A stretch of 64,000 bases of DNA from Anarhynchus alexandrinus (taxonomy: Eukaryota; Chordata; Aves; Charadriiformes; Charadriidae). The stretch spans positions 845,853-909,852 of the forward strand of contig VUYV01000178.1 in NCBI GenBank assembly GCA_008711295.1, in the 5' to 3' direction. Positions within the stretch are counted from its first letter, which is position 1. The number at the start of each line of letters is the position of its first letter. The notes below the pieces were generated by a model. That model worked only from the letters and a program-made list of their open reading frames with translations. It ran no database searches and had not been told where the DNA came from. The position numbers and the translations under genes are program-made. Shown here piece by piece: positions 15,170 through 28,288 of this stretch.

Positions 15170-16530
15170 CCCCAGGTGAACAAACAACAGAAAGAAAAAC
15201 CACAGAACTCACGTGTCCACGTCCACCTTGCAGCAGTGCTGGAGTCTCATGTCCACCTCAGACCTTCAGATGGCTCCTACAACCGCGGCTGCAGAGCAGC
15301 ATGGCTCCCCGGAGGGCGCAGGCTGGCCCCGGCATGGAGCCCTGTGGCCGCCCACACTCAGGTGCAGGAACTTTGCCGAACCTGCAGGAAACGAGCCAGG
15401 ACTCGACTTTGCTTCAGAACAGTCTGTGGCTCTGTAATGCAAAATCCTCTCTGCGCAAAGCTTGGGGAGATCATCCACAGTCCACTGAGGGTTCAGTTTT
15501 TAGCCTTCATGGCAGGCGCCTGCTTCATCCTCCGGGACACACACCAGCTGCCCTGCTGCGGTGCAGTCTGCTCGTAATCGTTATTCAGCTGGAGTTTGTG
15601 TCCTTTAAACAGGAGATTTGAGCATCCCCTCTCTAGAGCCTTAGTCCCTCCGCACCTGCTTCCTCCCTGCACTCCCCGGCAGCGCTGTGGGGAGAGGCGG
15701 CCGCCATTTCCCCAGGCCCCGTCTCCCTGAGGCGCTGCCTCTCCACAGGGCCGGACGGCCCCAGCTGAGGGAATGCACCAAGCACAACGCACCGGGGACG
15801 TTTTCTGGTTCTGTCAGTGGCAGGATTTCATGTTTTAACAGCTTCAGAGAAAAATATTAAATAAACGTCTGAGGTAGAGCACTTGTTGCTCAGGAGCAAC
15901 ATGGAGCCCTACAGTGCCCAGGGAACAGCTCACCCAAGCAGAGGCACAAACTCCTCTGAAACGGGTTCTTACTTAAAAGCTGTTTTCAGGACGGATGTGC
16001 GTTTTTGACAGAGGTAACCCACAGCTTCCCCTGCACCATGCTGAGCTCCTGCCCTGGCAGGAGCCCTCAGAGATGTGTTTGTTCTTATCTCACCCCGAGC
16101 CCAGCTGCGGGCGAGTTTTGAGGGAAAGTCATCAAGGGGGATTGCATGTCCCCTTATGGGGAAACAACGTGCAGCTGGGGCCGCTGAGACCCCGGCGGGG
16201 ATGCAGCACCCTCCTCCCAAAGCAGCTGAGCGGCTCGGACAGGACAGGCTCTGCTCCCACAGTAAATACCTGCAGCAGCATCTAGTTTCGTGCTATGGCA
16301 GGCGACGTGCTCTGCCCGCAGGCACGCTCCTCTCCAGACACAGGAAAGCACCTCTCGCACGCCGGTTCGCTCTGGGCAGCTCAGCGCTCACCGCCGCTTC
16401 CCCTTGTTACCATCGGCATCCGGAGTCCTTCACCTTCACCAACTATGCCCCGCTTCCCCCTCGCCCGGAGCCCCTCGCCCCTCGCCCCCTCGCCCAGCCA
16501 CCACGCCGCACAGCTCTCGCAGTGGGGAAG
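15170..16530. other. GC-rich intronic patches
   Basis: Two GC- and CpG-richer patches (about 15.2-15.8 and 16.1-16.5 kb) inside the PHACTR3 intron. Several frames stay open because stop codons are rare in GC-rich DNA. I see no protein family, splice-bounded exon or promoter element that would make them a gene. Confidence 0.45.
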
Positions 16531-18696
16531 GCAAACTGTTAGAATTTTGTTCTGAAGAAAAGCCCACTTCTAGTTGCGTGGCTGTATGACAAAATGCTTG
16601 GAAGTGTGGCCCGTATCTCTGAAAAACTCAGGGGAAAAAAAAATGCAATGCCCTCTCGTGCGTATATGTGCCTGTGTGTGCCTGCGCCTCTTCCTGCTGT
16701 CGCGGGGAAAGCTGAGGGCGTGCACAGAAACACGATGTTGTCTCCGGGCACCTGCCATGTATTTATCAAAGCCAAAAGGGAAACAGGATTTTGAATAATT
16801 AACCATCATAGATATTGTAACTGTATCTATATAGAAACATACAGAGCATTCATATACATATGCATTCTCATACTGCTTAATCATTTCTGTCAGGCTTTTA
16901 ATCCCCCAGTTTAAAAGGGGCCTCTGAAATCTAATGTACGGGTTCTGGGAGAATCTATAAATCTCACATTGGAGGGGCTGTAATTAAGAATGGCTCGAGA
17001 GAGAGGCATGTGAGCAGCAGGTCGGGTGGACCTTTCGTTGGCAGATAAGCTCTCCGAGTAAGTCATTCTTCCCTGATTTATATTATAAAATGCACATCAA
17101 TATCTTTCAAACTAAACCTAGCCAAGTTGTATAATTTCTGAGACGTACAGGGAAATGGGTGAGGATGGAGGAGTCCAAGGGTAATAGGAATTCAAAATAA
17201 ATGTTTTGAAGCCTTTAGTAGGGCATTTCAGCATCATTCCTGTTTCAGTACCCGGCTTACAATTCCAAAGAGAAATCCAGAGACTGGGAGAAAAACTTTA
17301 GGTGACATGAAATTTTGGTAGGAAGAACAAGAGTCCGGGTATAGGTGTTTCTAAGCACAAGAGCTCATCATCTAAGTTTTCTGTTGGTGTGAGTCTGGCA
17401 CGGTAGTTGTGATGCCTTCCTGTTGCCAAAGATGAGAGCTTTCCCAGTGATCTCAGGGAAATTAATTAAAAAAGGATAAGGACTTGCATCTACATTTTGT
17501 GCTGTTGGTGTCGTAACATATGAATACAGAGCTGATTTTGAAGGTATATTTGGTAAGGCTTAACAAACAGGATAAATTAGAATTGGGTACTTTTACCGGT
17601 TCTTTTACAGTCTGTTAAAGGTTACTTCATGTTTTCATCTCTTGTGTATTTGATAACATGTAGATCTTGTAATAGCATCACTTTATAATCATTCCTTTCT
17701 TTCCTATACACAGTACAGGGATAACTACTGCAGCAGTGGTCTGCAGTGTGGTCCCTGCTCTGAGTATTTCTTTGTCTCTGTAACTTTATCTCTGGCTTGG
17801 CAACATCTGCTGGAGAGGAGACGATGAGAATCCTTAATGTTGCCAGAACGCAGGCCAGAAAGCATCATAAACTCTTTCCGATCTGCTCGCTGGATTATTA
17901 CTTGAAAGCTAGCAAATGCCGCGTGTGTGTGTCTGCCTAGGGGAGGGGTTCAATTACCTGAGATTCTCTGCAGATATTAGCAGTGTCTCGTGGGGAAGTC
18001 TCATTTAGTATGCAGAATAAAATCGCTATGGCACTGATCATATGATTTGAAGGCTCAATCCTGAAGCAGCACTACTGAAAAGGGGAGGTGAAACTGCATG
18101 AGACACTCCGTTCAGACAGCGCGAGGCTGTGAGCAGCACACGAATGCCGTTCAGCAGGCAGGAGGCGAGCTGCTGGAGTGGTCTGTTAGATGTGTAGTCG
18201 GGAAACCACAGGAAAGCTTTATTTCTGGCAAGTCTGCATTTTGTCAGGATGCACCACCGGTGTTACTAGACAAAAGGAAGCCCACTGCTACGTGAGATTA
18301 AAAGGTAGAGGCAGTGATAGCTACAGAAGATCACTGTGAAACTCATTTGATAACCACCTTAAATGCCCCCTCGAGAGTGAATTTAACTGTTGGAGAGCAC
18401 TGGTTCCAAGTGACTGTCCGGCAAGTATGGTGAAAAGGATGCACGTTCTGAGGAAGCGTTTCACTGACAGCAGAGCAAACTAGAGGAGAACTTCTACCTG
18501 CATTGCTGACATTTGGGAACAATAATATACGAAAGCCTTCTGGTGCCCGGAGTCTTCTGTTTTTTTTTCTTCCTGAGTCCTGGAGAGGGATTTTGTAGCC
18601 CCCTCCCAGAGGAAAACACCAACCAGAACTCAGAATACTGCAGACTTTCCAAAGAACAGGCATGGTACAAAATGTGATTTTGGTGTTTTTCCGCAG

Positions 18697-18752
18697 GCGA
18701 CTCAGCCAAAGACCTGCTGTTGAGGAGCTAGAAAGAAGAAATATACTTAAAC
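18697..18752 (+). CDS. PHACTR3: PHACTR3 exon, RPEL repeat
   Basis: The exon lies between a TTTTTCCGCAG acceptor and a GTGAGT donor. It enters with the last base of a codon and leaves after one base (56 nt). It encodes [18 protein letters not shown], a canonical RPEL repeat (RPxxEEL, then basic residues and IL). In relatives it is preceded by an exon carrying another RPEL repeat, which I could not find in the window. Confidence 0.93.
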
Positions 18753-21700
18753 GTGAGTATTTTTTTCCTAAAGTACTTTGTGTGCGTTTGATGAAACCAG
18801 CGATTGCATTTCTAGAACATATTATTTTTAAACAGGCAAATTCATTCAGTGGGACTATTTTCTGTACCTAAGACTTTTAATTTTTCACATGTCCTGGGTT
18901 TCAAATAATGCAGGAATCAGAATTTACACTTTGATAAAGGCATGCAATTTAGCACAGAAAAGAATGACTTGTTCAAATTTAGGCTTCCAAATAATTTTCA
19001 TTCTGATCGCACTGTTACAGATGTCTAAGCAGGGAATACAATCTCAGTGTCACACAGTGCAATGAGCATTGGACTGTCATTTTTCAAGATGTGATCTGTC
19101 ATGGCAAACCGTACCCCGAATACCTCCAGGGCTGAAGTGGAATGGAGAAAGCATCCTTGCAGAGGTGTGATTCTCCTAGCAAGTACCTTTGTTCCTATCA
19201 TCAGAGACCTTCCCAAAGACAAGTCAAAGAAAGACCATTCTGAGATATTGGTGTTATTAGAGGGACAGTTCCAGGCCTGTTACAGATGCTGCCACAGGGG
19301 AATGGTCTCAGCATCTCTCAAATAAACACAAGGTGTAAACTTGCGACTCTTTTCCTAGAGATTGGTGTTCTGAGCTGGGGAGCAAACAAGGGATGAACAG
19401 AATCCCTTTCGGTACAAGTGCTGGGAATCCTCTAAGTGAGGGGAAGGTGAGAGAGAGCTTTGAAATCGTCTCGATTAGGAGTCTCAGACAGGAGAAAGGG
19501 AGAGGCCATCTGCTTGAAGGACAGGAATCCCGCTTCTGTTATTTACGTGGTCTATTGAGTGTTGAAAGACAAAAATCAGAATGATGTGAACAATAGTTTG
19601 TTTCTCATTAAACAAGCATAAAACATAAAGCTACCTAAGTTTATGTGACACAAGCAATGCTGCCTCTGCTATTTAATTCATATTTAATTATTAATGTGGT
19701 TGTAATTCACTAGAGAAAAAAAATCTACATTTTATTACCTAAAATTTAATGTCTCAGAACTTTCTTAGCAGTTCATAGAAAAACCTTATGCTCTTGCCAT
19801 TGAAGTTATTGGGGATTTCATTTCAGTTTTAATACATAGGAATTCCAGAGTCAACTTACATTGATGGGCATTTTCAGTACTGTTCCAATGCATACATCAC
19901 TCCTGGTAAAATTAGATGTCTCTAACACGTGCATAGCTAAATGAGAAACAGGATACATTCCTTGCAAATGTGAATGGATGAACTCGGCCTAACTTCACCT
20001 GTCATCTACCACAAGAGACAAGAAAAAGCATTAACCCAAGACGCTGAAATATGCGGGGCCAGATTTTCAAGAGTCAGTACCTAAGATCTCTGCAAAACTG
20101 TTTCTTTGGGTTTTTTTTTTCAGGCTAAGGAAGAGCTGATCTCTACTGAAAAAAATCTGTTCCTTTATGTTTACTTTTTGAAGTGTGCTGGTTACATCCT
20201 TAATCTGGGTTAAACTGACCAGCTTTAATAATAAAAAAGTTTGAATACATTCATATAATGAGCTTAGAGAGAGATAAAGCAGCAAGCAGATAAAGCAGAA
20301 TTAAAGATATTTCCTGGATGCCAGCTAAACATACTGGTCTAGATTTGTATCTCATTTAAAGAGCTCCCAGCATGGAGCAAATTTATTGACTTCAGTTCAG
20401 TTGCTCAGGCTTTATGCAGGTTCAGCTGAGATCAGAACCACTTCTATTTTATTTACCTCTTCCATTATATAAAAAGCTAGGTATCTGGTAAAGAGCTACG
20501 GTCATCACTGAGCTGCGTCAGCTGTAATCTTAAAAGGCAGGACAGGTGCAGCAACTCTATTCTCAGTTTTGAGTTAATTTGGAAATTAGTAAAGGCTCCT
20601 CTTATTAATCGGGATCCCGACATTCTTGTTAGGGACTTCAGAAACACCTGGACTGGGTCTGACACGCAGAGCAGCAGTGGTACAAATGCCCTTCAGTGAA
20701 ATCCCTACAACCTCCTGCAGGCTGAGGGGTTTGTACAGTTGTGTTCTGAGTCTCCCAACATCTTTGATATCCATAATGCGCACTGCTAACAAGAGCAGTG
20801 CTGCCCACAAAGCTGTTTTAAGGACTAATAATTCACATTTGTACCACTCCATCAAAATGAGCAGCATATTGCAAGTGCCTAAGTGCAACTACTATGTTAT
20901 TTTAAAACAAATCTCAGTAAGATTTAAAAAAGTGACTTCTTACCTCCCTTTGGGAGATGTTTCTGACATAAAAGTAATACTTAAAAAGCAAACTTTTAGC
21001 CAACTCTTTCTTACAGTTTTGCTGATCTTCTCAGTCCTTTAACTATGAAACACTGCTGGTTTGCCGCAAAGCCCGCCAAGCCTGGGAACTAAAATCCCCA
21101 CCCAGGTGTTCACAGGGGTTCTTCCTGTGTTCAACAGAAAGCTGACGTCCCATTCAAGAGGGCAGCATCTCTTAAATCACACTGTGCAGTCCCCAGTTCC
21201 TTCTTAACACGAGGAATGGTTTCGGTGTCACGCACAGCTAAGAGTCCCCTGAATAACTCGCAGAGCAGCAAAATGAATTACAGTACCGCACATGCCACGG
21301 CGTAATTGGGAGTGTCGCTCTACCGAGATTTATAAAACCAGCCCTCGCTAATGAATGGGTCGCAGCGTGGGCAGAGTGATGCTGATGGGGAAACCTCTCT
21401 GGTTTCTCTCTGTAATAACGCCTGAGCTGTGTAATGCCCTTGCTAGCATTTCCTATCAAATCTTATTTTTTCTAAAAGAGCTATTTCTTGTATTTCTTGA
21501 AGCTGGAAATAAGCACTGAACCTGAGTGAATGTCTCATAGAAACAGGTCGCTATACATGTTTAGTATATTTGGAAAAGCATTTTCTGATCAGAAATGCAT
21601 ATTTGTGTTTTTCTTTAGGAATTCTCTCGGTGCATATCACAGTCCTGTCTTAAAAGGCACTGTGCCACAGAAAATTCTCTTCTTTTAATAAAAACATATA

Positions 21701-24700
21701 GATAGGAATATCTACTCTAAAAGGGGTGAATTAAAACTGAATGAAGCATATTAGTAACTTCTTGCAGGTATCTCTACATCTCAGAATACACTTTTTAAAG
21801 CCTGTTCTGGTTTTAAACATTCCAGATGTAAATAGCTGCTCATCCCTGACAGAACACTAATTTTAACTGTCCTATTATCTTTTAAATTTGTGTGCCTTGC
21901 CACCGTATTGTAATATAGCTCATTATAGCATTTTAGATTCATTTGATTTACATTTCTACTCTAGGCAGTTGTGGCTGCGCACTACTATGTTATTTTAAAT
22001 AGATACTTATGAATGCATTTCACTGTAATTTAATGTGCGTAGAAATAATGGAGAAGAATGCTTCATTACTAAAAATATCATTTTGGAAACTCATCTGCAG
22101 TGCTAGAGTTTTTTCAAGGCACATTAAAAATCACGAGTGTGCTTTACCACTGGAAATACCTAATGCAAGCGGCATAATAAACTTCACAGTAGTATCTACA
22201 GATTCCCAGAACGGCTCAACATTTTTCTCTAGGTCTGCAGCTTTGTTCAGGTCATGGGCTCATGCCTTAATTTAGTAACAGACAGTACTAGAAATAGAAA
22301 CGCCATTAACTTGTTTCCCAAGGCAAAGGATATATTTCACACAGTGTTACAGCACTCTAGTCTATTTTTAGACCCAGCGTGTAGGAGTTATCACGGCTTG
22401 AATGCTAATAGGCACAACACACAAAAGGAAGCTGGCTTAGGTTAGAATGGAACGCTACAAAAGAAAACCCCGTGAGGATAAAGAGGTTCTAATGCCAGTG
22501 GCATCTCCTGAATCGCAGAGGGAAAAAGCATGCGAGGCACAGATCACTGCTGGGGCAGTGTGGCCATCGCAGGGTGTAGCCTGAGAATAAGGTTATACAG
22601 GACAGAGCAGTTTCCCCGGAGCTCCTGCAGTAAGTCTTTTCAGCATCTACAGCGATGAATGGAGAATAAAAACCATGGAATGTTTTGATTTTCCTTCTAA
22701 AGTTTACACAATTGGAGAGTCGGTGTGGCTGCTGTTGTTTTATTAAACCTCCTTTTAACTGGAGTTTAGAGCACAGGAGAAGCTGACATTGGCGCCAGTG
22801 CGTTGTCCTTACAGAGAGGTAACTCTGTGTTCCAGTGGAGAGCCAGAGAGATGTACTGAACTAACAAAACACACACCTGAGAACCAGATTTTTCTCTGCT
22901 CTAATTTTTATTGCCTGGAACTTTGGAAACTACCGATCCTCCTCATGAGAAAAGTCATCTTTTTTTTTATATTCTCTGCAGAACGAAATGATCAAACAGA
23001 ACAGGAAGAAAGAAGGGAAATCAAACAGAGACTGACAAGAAAGGTAAAGACTTGCAATACCTTCTATTAGTCTTTAGAAATTTAGCAAAGCTCATATAAC
23101 GGCAACCAGTCACAGGGGTCATTATTACACAAACCCTCCCTTTCTATACATCCTCCTCAGCAGTGTCTGAGATAGTGGTATCTACTAATATGAACTATAA
23201 AAATATCTACCTCATCTCAGCTACATGAGACTTAGTAGCGTATTTACATATAAACCCTAAATCAGAAAATGGGTATTTGCTTGTACACTGCATATTCTGC
23301 AGCTGTATCGCCAGAAAAGGACTCACTCATTCTTTGTAGCAATCAGTAGTAGCGCTGACTCCCTGCCGAGCCCCACGTGTGCTCCCACAATGAGTTTCTC
23401 TTTGCATTTAAGGCATTCTCAGAATCAGAACTCGCTCTCATTACTGTTCTGTTCCTGGGAATCCCTACTGGAGTTATAAGCCAAACATGCCCATAACTTG
23501 CTAAAGCCAAACTGAAGTTCTTACCATGGGTCTGGTCCTGAAAACCTCACACAGACAATCTGCTGCTGACTGTAGTAGAAAACCCCGACAGCATGCGATG
23601 CTATACATCGATCATCACAAATTCATTGTGACTCGCTCCATCACCTATTGTAAATGCATTTTATCAATATTCAGGTTAAATGTTTTCTCCTTTTGTCCAT
23701 TATGAAGACACTGTGCTGTAGCCCACAACTCCATTTAAACCATTATTACTCTCCGAACAATCCTCTGAAGGACTGAATATTTCCCTGGAATTTCCAAGGG
23801 TTTGGGTTTTGTCCCATATACATAAAAGCACACTAAGCTAAGATGGGAAACAGAAAATGTTGCACATTTTATTGATACGTTTGTTATTAACACTGGTTTT
23901 GTTTTACAAAACTCTTTAATACAGCTTAACCAGAGACCTACAGTTGATGAACTAAGAGACAGAAAAATCCTGATTCGATTCAGTGATTATGTGGAAGTGG
24001 CAAAAGCACAGGACTACGACAGGCGAGCGGATAAACCGTGGACAAGACTGTCAGCAGCAGATAAGGTACTGACATAATTAAAATGACATATTACTGCTTT
24101 CCACTTGCTTCCTCTGTAATGATACATCAGATTCTGCAAAGACATTTAAGCTCTGGGACATTAATCTCTGTAAATGTTACCATTATTTTTTATGCTGAAA
24201 CAACACTGACCAATGCAGAGTGTCATAAAAAGTGCTATTTATAAAAATGCCTATTTAGTACTATAAAGGCTTCTACCCAGCCCAGCAACGGAGGGAGGAA
24301 AAAAAAAAAGGTGGATCCCATCTTTCTTAATGCTTTAGGGCTGCAACTCAAAATCATTTCCAGCCAATGCAGTATTAACATTTATCCTCAGACTGGAATT
24401 TTTGTCCCAAATATGCAAATACCATCCACTGCTTCTAAACACGCCAAACAGGTCCTTTCCCGTTTCCTGTGAATGCTTATGGAGTCACTTCATCCCCCAT
24501 TTTCACGAGCATAAACAAACACTCGTTTCTGTTCCATCACGTAGCTGGCTGACACCCTAATTTAGCTTTTGCATTTAGGTGTTTCAGTAGTAAAAAACAT
24601 AGCTGCGCATGATTCCAGGTAGAAAAGTTGCTGAATAAGTTGTGGAGTTGCAGGGCTGCAGCAAGCGAACGAGTCGGGGTGCCGAGATAGCTCCCGGGCA

Positions 24701-27391
24701 GAGCCGCAACCACCGGACGGTTACTTACGGCTTTGCTCTGAGATGGAGAGCTCAAACACTTCATTCGCCATTCCAGTGTCTCCCCAGTAAAAATTGTAAT
24801 AAAGAAATGTTTTAGAGGACTCTCAGCAAAGGCTCAATGTATTCCTACTACGGCAGCTCTCTCTCTCCTGAGCTCACTAAAACGGTGAATAAGCTATGAT
24901 ATATTAATCAATGGAGTAATGTTTTTGTATTTTCCTTGTATGTGCTGGGTATGTATTAAAATTAGGCTTTTCCTAGTTTTACTGTTTTTATATTGCAAAC
25001 TAGGCAGGTTTATAAGCTAAAAAGAAAGTGACAGAGTTCGCCTGCGTGTACTGGTGCCGTACGTCCGGAGTTCAGGGTCAGGAGTTTGACCTGTCAGCAA
25101 TCAGTAATGAAGGATAAGAAGTATCGTATCACCAATCGATACCACGTAGACGGCGGTGTCTCTGCGGGCGCAGCGCGCGTTGCTGTGCCCACTACCGCTT
25201 ATTCCTACTTTAGAAAACTCCTCTTCTGCTCTGCAAGCCCACTATCGGACAATGCTTATAAATTATGTACAATGCTTAGAAATACAAAATTTTTTCGTAA
25301 CCACCTTCTATTTCCAATTCCTAGGCAGCAATTCGGAAAGAGCTGAATGAATACAAAAGTAATGAGATGGAGGTGCACGCGTCAAGCAAACATTTGACAA
25401 GGTCAGTTTTCCAGCTGATCATTTCCATTCCCTGCTAAAACCAGCCTGCTTGAGTCCTGAATCCGGAGATTCTGCTCTTAAATGCTGAACGTGGGAGAAG
25501 GATATGCAAAGGAAGCTTTATTTTAAAAGAAAATGGAAGTATTTCTCTTCCTGTTCAGAACCTGGCCTTTTTATTACTATTATTTTTGCTTTGACTAGCA
25601 CGGACTGAGAAGCCCCCAGACCTTCTCCCGAACATCACTCCGCTTGCATTCTTTGCACTGAAGATTCAAAAGCTATGACAAAAAATTAAATATAGGGTAT
25701 AACATAGAAAAAAATATTTTTTTAAGTAGAAAGCCAACTTAATACACTATATAAAGGTTCTAGAATTAAATGTACTTGCGTGTGCAACCTTATTATCACA
25801 AACATTGCAACTTCCCTGCTAGGAAATATGAAATTCTACATACCATACTGAGACACACACACTGCCCGTAAGTAATGCCTTTGTTCCAACGGATTCGGCC
25901 CGTAGCGTTCAGTACGGCTCACCTCTGGGTCCAGCGGCACCAGGCAGGAGCGGCCCCAGGCACACGGAGCGGCCGTCCAGCGGAGAGGCCGCGGGCAGAA
26001 CCGCTTTGCCCTCCTGCGGCTCCCCCCGGGCCGGGCCGCTGCGAGCCCCCTCGCTGCAGTGCCTGCTGCACGGCCAGCCCTGGGGACAGGGACCGAGTCC
26101 ACACGCGCGTGACAACAGCCATCTCCCTTTTCTAAGTGGGGAAAAATGTGAGAGGCTGATTCCACAGCCATCGTTACATCGTTCGTTAGAGGAAAACTGC
26201 AATAGCAATCAGTTGTTTCCTACAATTCCTAGGAGGTCTCTTGAGCAAGTCCAATTGCTCTGAAAACACAATTTCAGAGTTGCTTGGGAGCACAGCGTAC
26301 TCTTGCCACGACTGTGAGCATTCTCAGGTGTGTGTGCTGCTAAAATAATGCCGTCCTGAGGAACCTGGTGTGCCGTCTCGCGTTCGGGAGCGCTCACTCC
26401 GGTGGTGCCCGAGTGCACCCACATTTCCATGCTCACCTCTCAACCCGGAATGAATTCCGGCTTAACCCACCTTTGGATGTTCAATGACAAGATGGTCTCG
26501 GCCGATACACTTGAGTTGTAAACACAATGTCCATTGATCTAAATGCTATATCTATACCATTCTAAACTGTTCATGCAATTGTTAGAGCCCTTTCAACGTT
26601 CAGACTCAATGTTTATGGTGAGACATCACTGCACTGACAGAATGAACTATAGGAAAACCCAACGGGACGGCTGCAGTCTAAGTCTGCGAGTGAGCTCTGC
26701 CCTCTCTAATTGAAGGTACCTGGGGACTTTAACCAGATTAGAGTGATATATTTCAAAATTTGTTCAGGATATTAGGAGTAAACAGGCTTACAATTTACAA
26801 TTAGCGCTAAGGCATTACAAATGATTGGGACTTTAATTACATATCTCAGCCAAAAGAACAAGCCTCCAGAGCAAGAGTGTGTTTATGGCAGACGGACTCT
26901 GAGACCACCGTACAGTAAACCAACAATATGTCCCCATATTTTCTGAAGCAGCAGTTCAACATTGCTTAACACATACAAAACAACAACATCACTGCACAAT
27001 AAAGAGTATTTTCTCCAATGACAAACTGTGGCCTAATTCCTAAAAGAAATAAACAAAATCAACCCCACACCTGTATTTGCATTTACGCTCCCAAATAACT
27101 GTACACGGGTCAGACTGGGCCCCGAGGACTGGAACGGCACTACAGCCATGGTCGTTACATGGCACACGTGTGGAAACGGGTTGGTGAAAATTAAGACTTA
27201 AGGTCACTAATATCCTTCAATACCGTTACCATACCTTTAAACAGAATGCATAGGAATTGTTTTGTTTTTTTTTTTTTAAAATTGTTTCATTAATCCAACA
27301 CAGAATGTTTAAAAATTATATACGTATTATTTTTAGTGTCAAAGTGGTTTGAAAAACATCTCTTATTTCTCCTAGATTTCACAGGCCATAG
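18697..27391 (+). CDS. PHACTR3: PHACTR3 3' coding part (5 exons, partial gene)
   Basis: This is the C-terminal part of a phosphatase and actin regulator. Joining 18697-18752, 22982-23043, 23925-24065, 25325-25401 and 27376-27391 gives one uninterrupted frame. It reads RPEL repeat ([14 protein letters not shown]), basic linker, second RPEL repeat ([13 protein letters not shown]), then the PP1-binding tail with [22 protein letters not shown] and terminal RFHRP. In the family, RPEL repeats bind G-actin and the C-terminal tail docks on PP1 and reshapes its substrate groove. The protein acts at cytoplasm/nuclear matrix and controls actin dynamics. All PHACTR paralogs share this tail. I choose PHACTR3 because SYCP2 follows tail-to-tail, as in mammals. 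The N-terminal exons lie upstream of the window. All five junctions are GT-AG. Confidence 0.92.
18753..22981 (+). other. PHACTR3: PHACTR3 intron
   Basis: A 4.2 kb GT-AG intron between the two RPEL-region exons. It is AT-rich, and I see no repeat family, RNA gene or coding exon in it. Confidence 0.85.
22982..23043 (+). CDS. PHACTR3: PHACTR3 exon, RPEL linker
   Basis: A 62-nt exon after a T-rich tract with TCTGCAG, ending AAG|GTAAAG. With the carried C it reads [21 protein letters not shown]. This is the acidic/basic helix between two RPEL repeats, as in the family. Confidence 0.93.
23925..24065 (+). CDS. PHACTR3: PHACTR3 exon, last RPEL and PP1-binding start
   Basis: A 141-nt exon in phase 0 (acceptor TTAATACAG, donor GATAAG|GTACTG) encoding 47 residues. 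[16 protein letters not shown] is the final RPEL repeat. IRFSDYVEV is the RVxF-like PP1-docking segment, and [20 protein letters not shown] continues the PP1-contacting tail. It is nearly identical to the mammalian family. Confidence 0.95.
24066..25324 (+). other. PHACTR3: PHACTR3 intron
   Basis: A GT-AG intron of 1.26 kb. I see nothing recognisable inside apart from a short CpG-richer stretch around 24.65-24.72 kb. Confidence 0.85.
25325..25401 (+). CDS. PHACTR3: PHACTR3 penultimate exon
   Basis: A 77-nt exon in phase 0 after TTCCAATTCCTAG, donor AG|GTCAGT. It encodes [20 protein letters not shown] followed by SKHLT and two bases of an Arg codon. This is the amphipathic C-terminal helix of the PHACTR PP1-binding region. 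Confidence 0.95.
25402..27375 (+). other. PHACTR3: PHACTR3 last intron
   Basis: A 2 kb GT-AG intron. It contains a CpG-rich island-like patch at about 25.87-26.13 kb and a T-run near 27265. No coding exon is seen. Confidence 0.85.
25870..26130. other. CpG-rich patch in PHACTR3 last intron
   Basis: A dense cluster of CG dinucleotides in otherwise AT-rich intron. The overlapping ORFs in several frames are compositional. It could be an orphan CpG island or an internal regulatory element. No TATA or exon structure is evident. Confidence 0.5.
27376..27391 (+). CDS. PHACTR3: PHACTR3 terminal coding exon (RFHRP stop)
   Basis: After TTTCTCCTAG, the bases A TTT CAC AGG CCA TAG complete Arg and add F-H-R-P-stop. 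Only 16 nt of this exon are coding. RFHRP is the invariant C-terminus of PHACTR proteins, so the assignment is secure despite the size. Confidence 0.93.
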
Positions 27392-28004
27392 AAATTTTCT
27401 TCTGAGAAGAATCTGTCTTTACTTTTTGATATTGCTGCTGAACACACATCAGGGAATATCTCGGTCTTTCCCTACGGTTCAGTCCAGGATAACGATGTTT
27501 ATGTGAAAGGACTCCGCAGACGACGGCTCTGCAGCACTTACGTACAGAGAGACACCAGAGATGTACTTCGCTCTGAAGTCAGAAGAGCGATGGCCGCTGG
27601 AGTGGGACCATCTGCTGAAACAGACTGAAGTAAAGCTCCTTGGAAGAACCTACTGCTCTCCTTTAACACGTGTTTTAAACTGTTCTGCAGTCAATCTGGG
27701 GAGAGGAGATGTTGTGCATGTACAGGCTCTGCCATTCCAAGGCCTCTGGCATAAACGGACATGACACACTGTCATTCAGTATTATGTTGACGAGACATTT
27801 TGAACTTACCACAATTAGTTTGTAAAACACTTCAGTTCATGTTCTAAAAACTAATTTAATGTATTATAATTTCATTCTTTTTTATATATTGTCTAACAGA
27901 ATCACAGCTGCAAGCATTTTTGATTCCTGTTACTTTTGTTCTTTAATTAAATGACTACTTATTGCAGGAAATGAACACGTTTCCCAAAGCTCTTTTTTTC
28001 CCAG
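27392..28004 (+). other. PHACTR3: PHACTR3 3' UTR (likely)
   Basis: The sequence just after the RFHRP stop. An ATTAAA hexamer at 27946-27951 is a possible poly(A) signal about 555 nt past the stop. An AATAAA lies much farther away, at 30175-30180. The true end cannot be decided from sequence. Confidence 0.45.
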
Positions 28005-28100
28005 GGACAGTTGGGAAGGGAAGAGATTGCAGTTATTATGAACCAGATCGTATCGCTTCTTTATCAACACGGAGTCCTCAAAAGGATGATCTTAATTAAG
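28005..28100 (+). other. Unassigned splice-bounded ORF A
   Basis: A 96-nt segment framed by a strong acceptor (T-run, CCCAG) and an AAG|GT donor. It is open in phase 0 for 32 codons (starts GQLGREEIAVIMNQIVSL). I do not recognise the product. It lies just beyond PHACTR3 on the same strand and joins in frame to the next candidate at 28289. It may be 3' UTR sequence with chance splice sites. Confidence 0.25.
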
Positions 28101-28288
28101 GTTTTCCATCTTGTGGCATACCGGTGTTTTGGACCAGATCCCAACCAGCACAACACGATTGTCATTCTACACTGGCTGAGGTTCCGGCTCTCTAAAGAAT
28201 GACAATTAAGTTCACTGTTACTCTCATTCAAAAATTACTAAATTGGACAACTGTAGATAAAAATGTAACAATGTACTTTGATCTTTAG

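Larger units (their letters stand above)
1..18696 (+). other. PHACTR3: PHACTR3 intron (3' end of a long intron)
   Basis: No exon of PHACTR3 or of another gene could be supported here. ORFs of 60-177 codons occur but lack homology, splice borders or conserved motifs. The stretch contains a 43-nt poly(A) run at 1393, a MEF2/TATA/octamer cluster near 4170-4380, AT-rich DNA, and GC-rich patches at 13.9-14.3, 15.2-15.8 and 16.1-16.5 kb. There is one ambiguous base at 14553. Confidence 0.75.

Noticed and set aside
15088..15621. 177-codon + strand ORF
   Set aside because: GC-rich stretch with several frames open on both strands. Low-complexity Pro/Ser/Arg composition and no family resemblance.
16075..16542. 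155-codon + strand ORF and overlapping frames
   Set aside because: Same compositional effect in GC-rich intronic DNA.
1..18696. Search for the preceding PHACTR3 RPEL exon
   Set aside because: I found no segment encoding an earlier RPEL repeat with a phase-2 donor, so that exon is probably outside the window.
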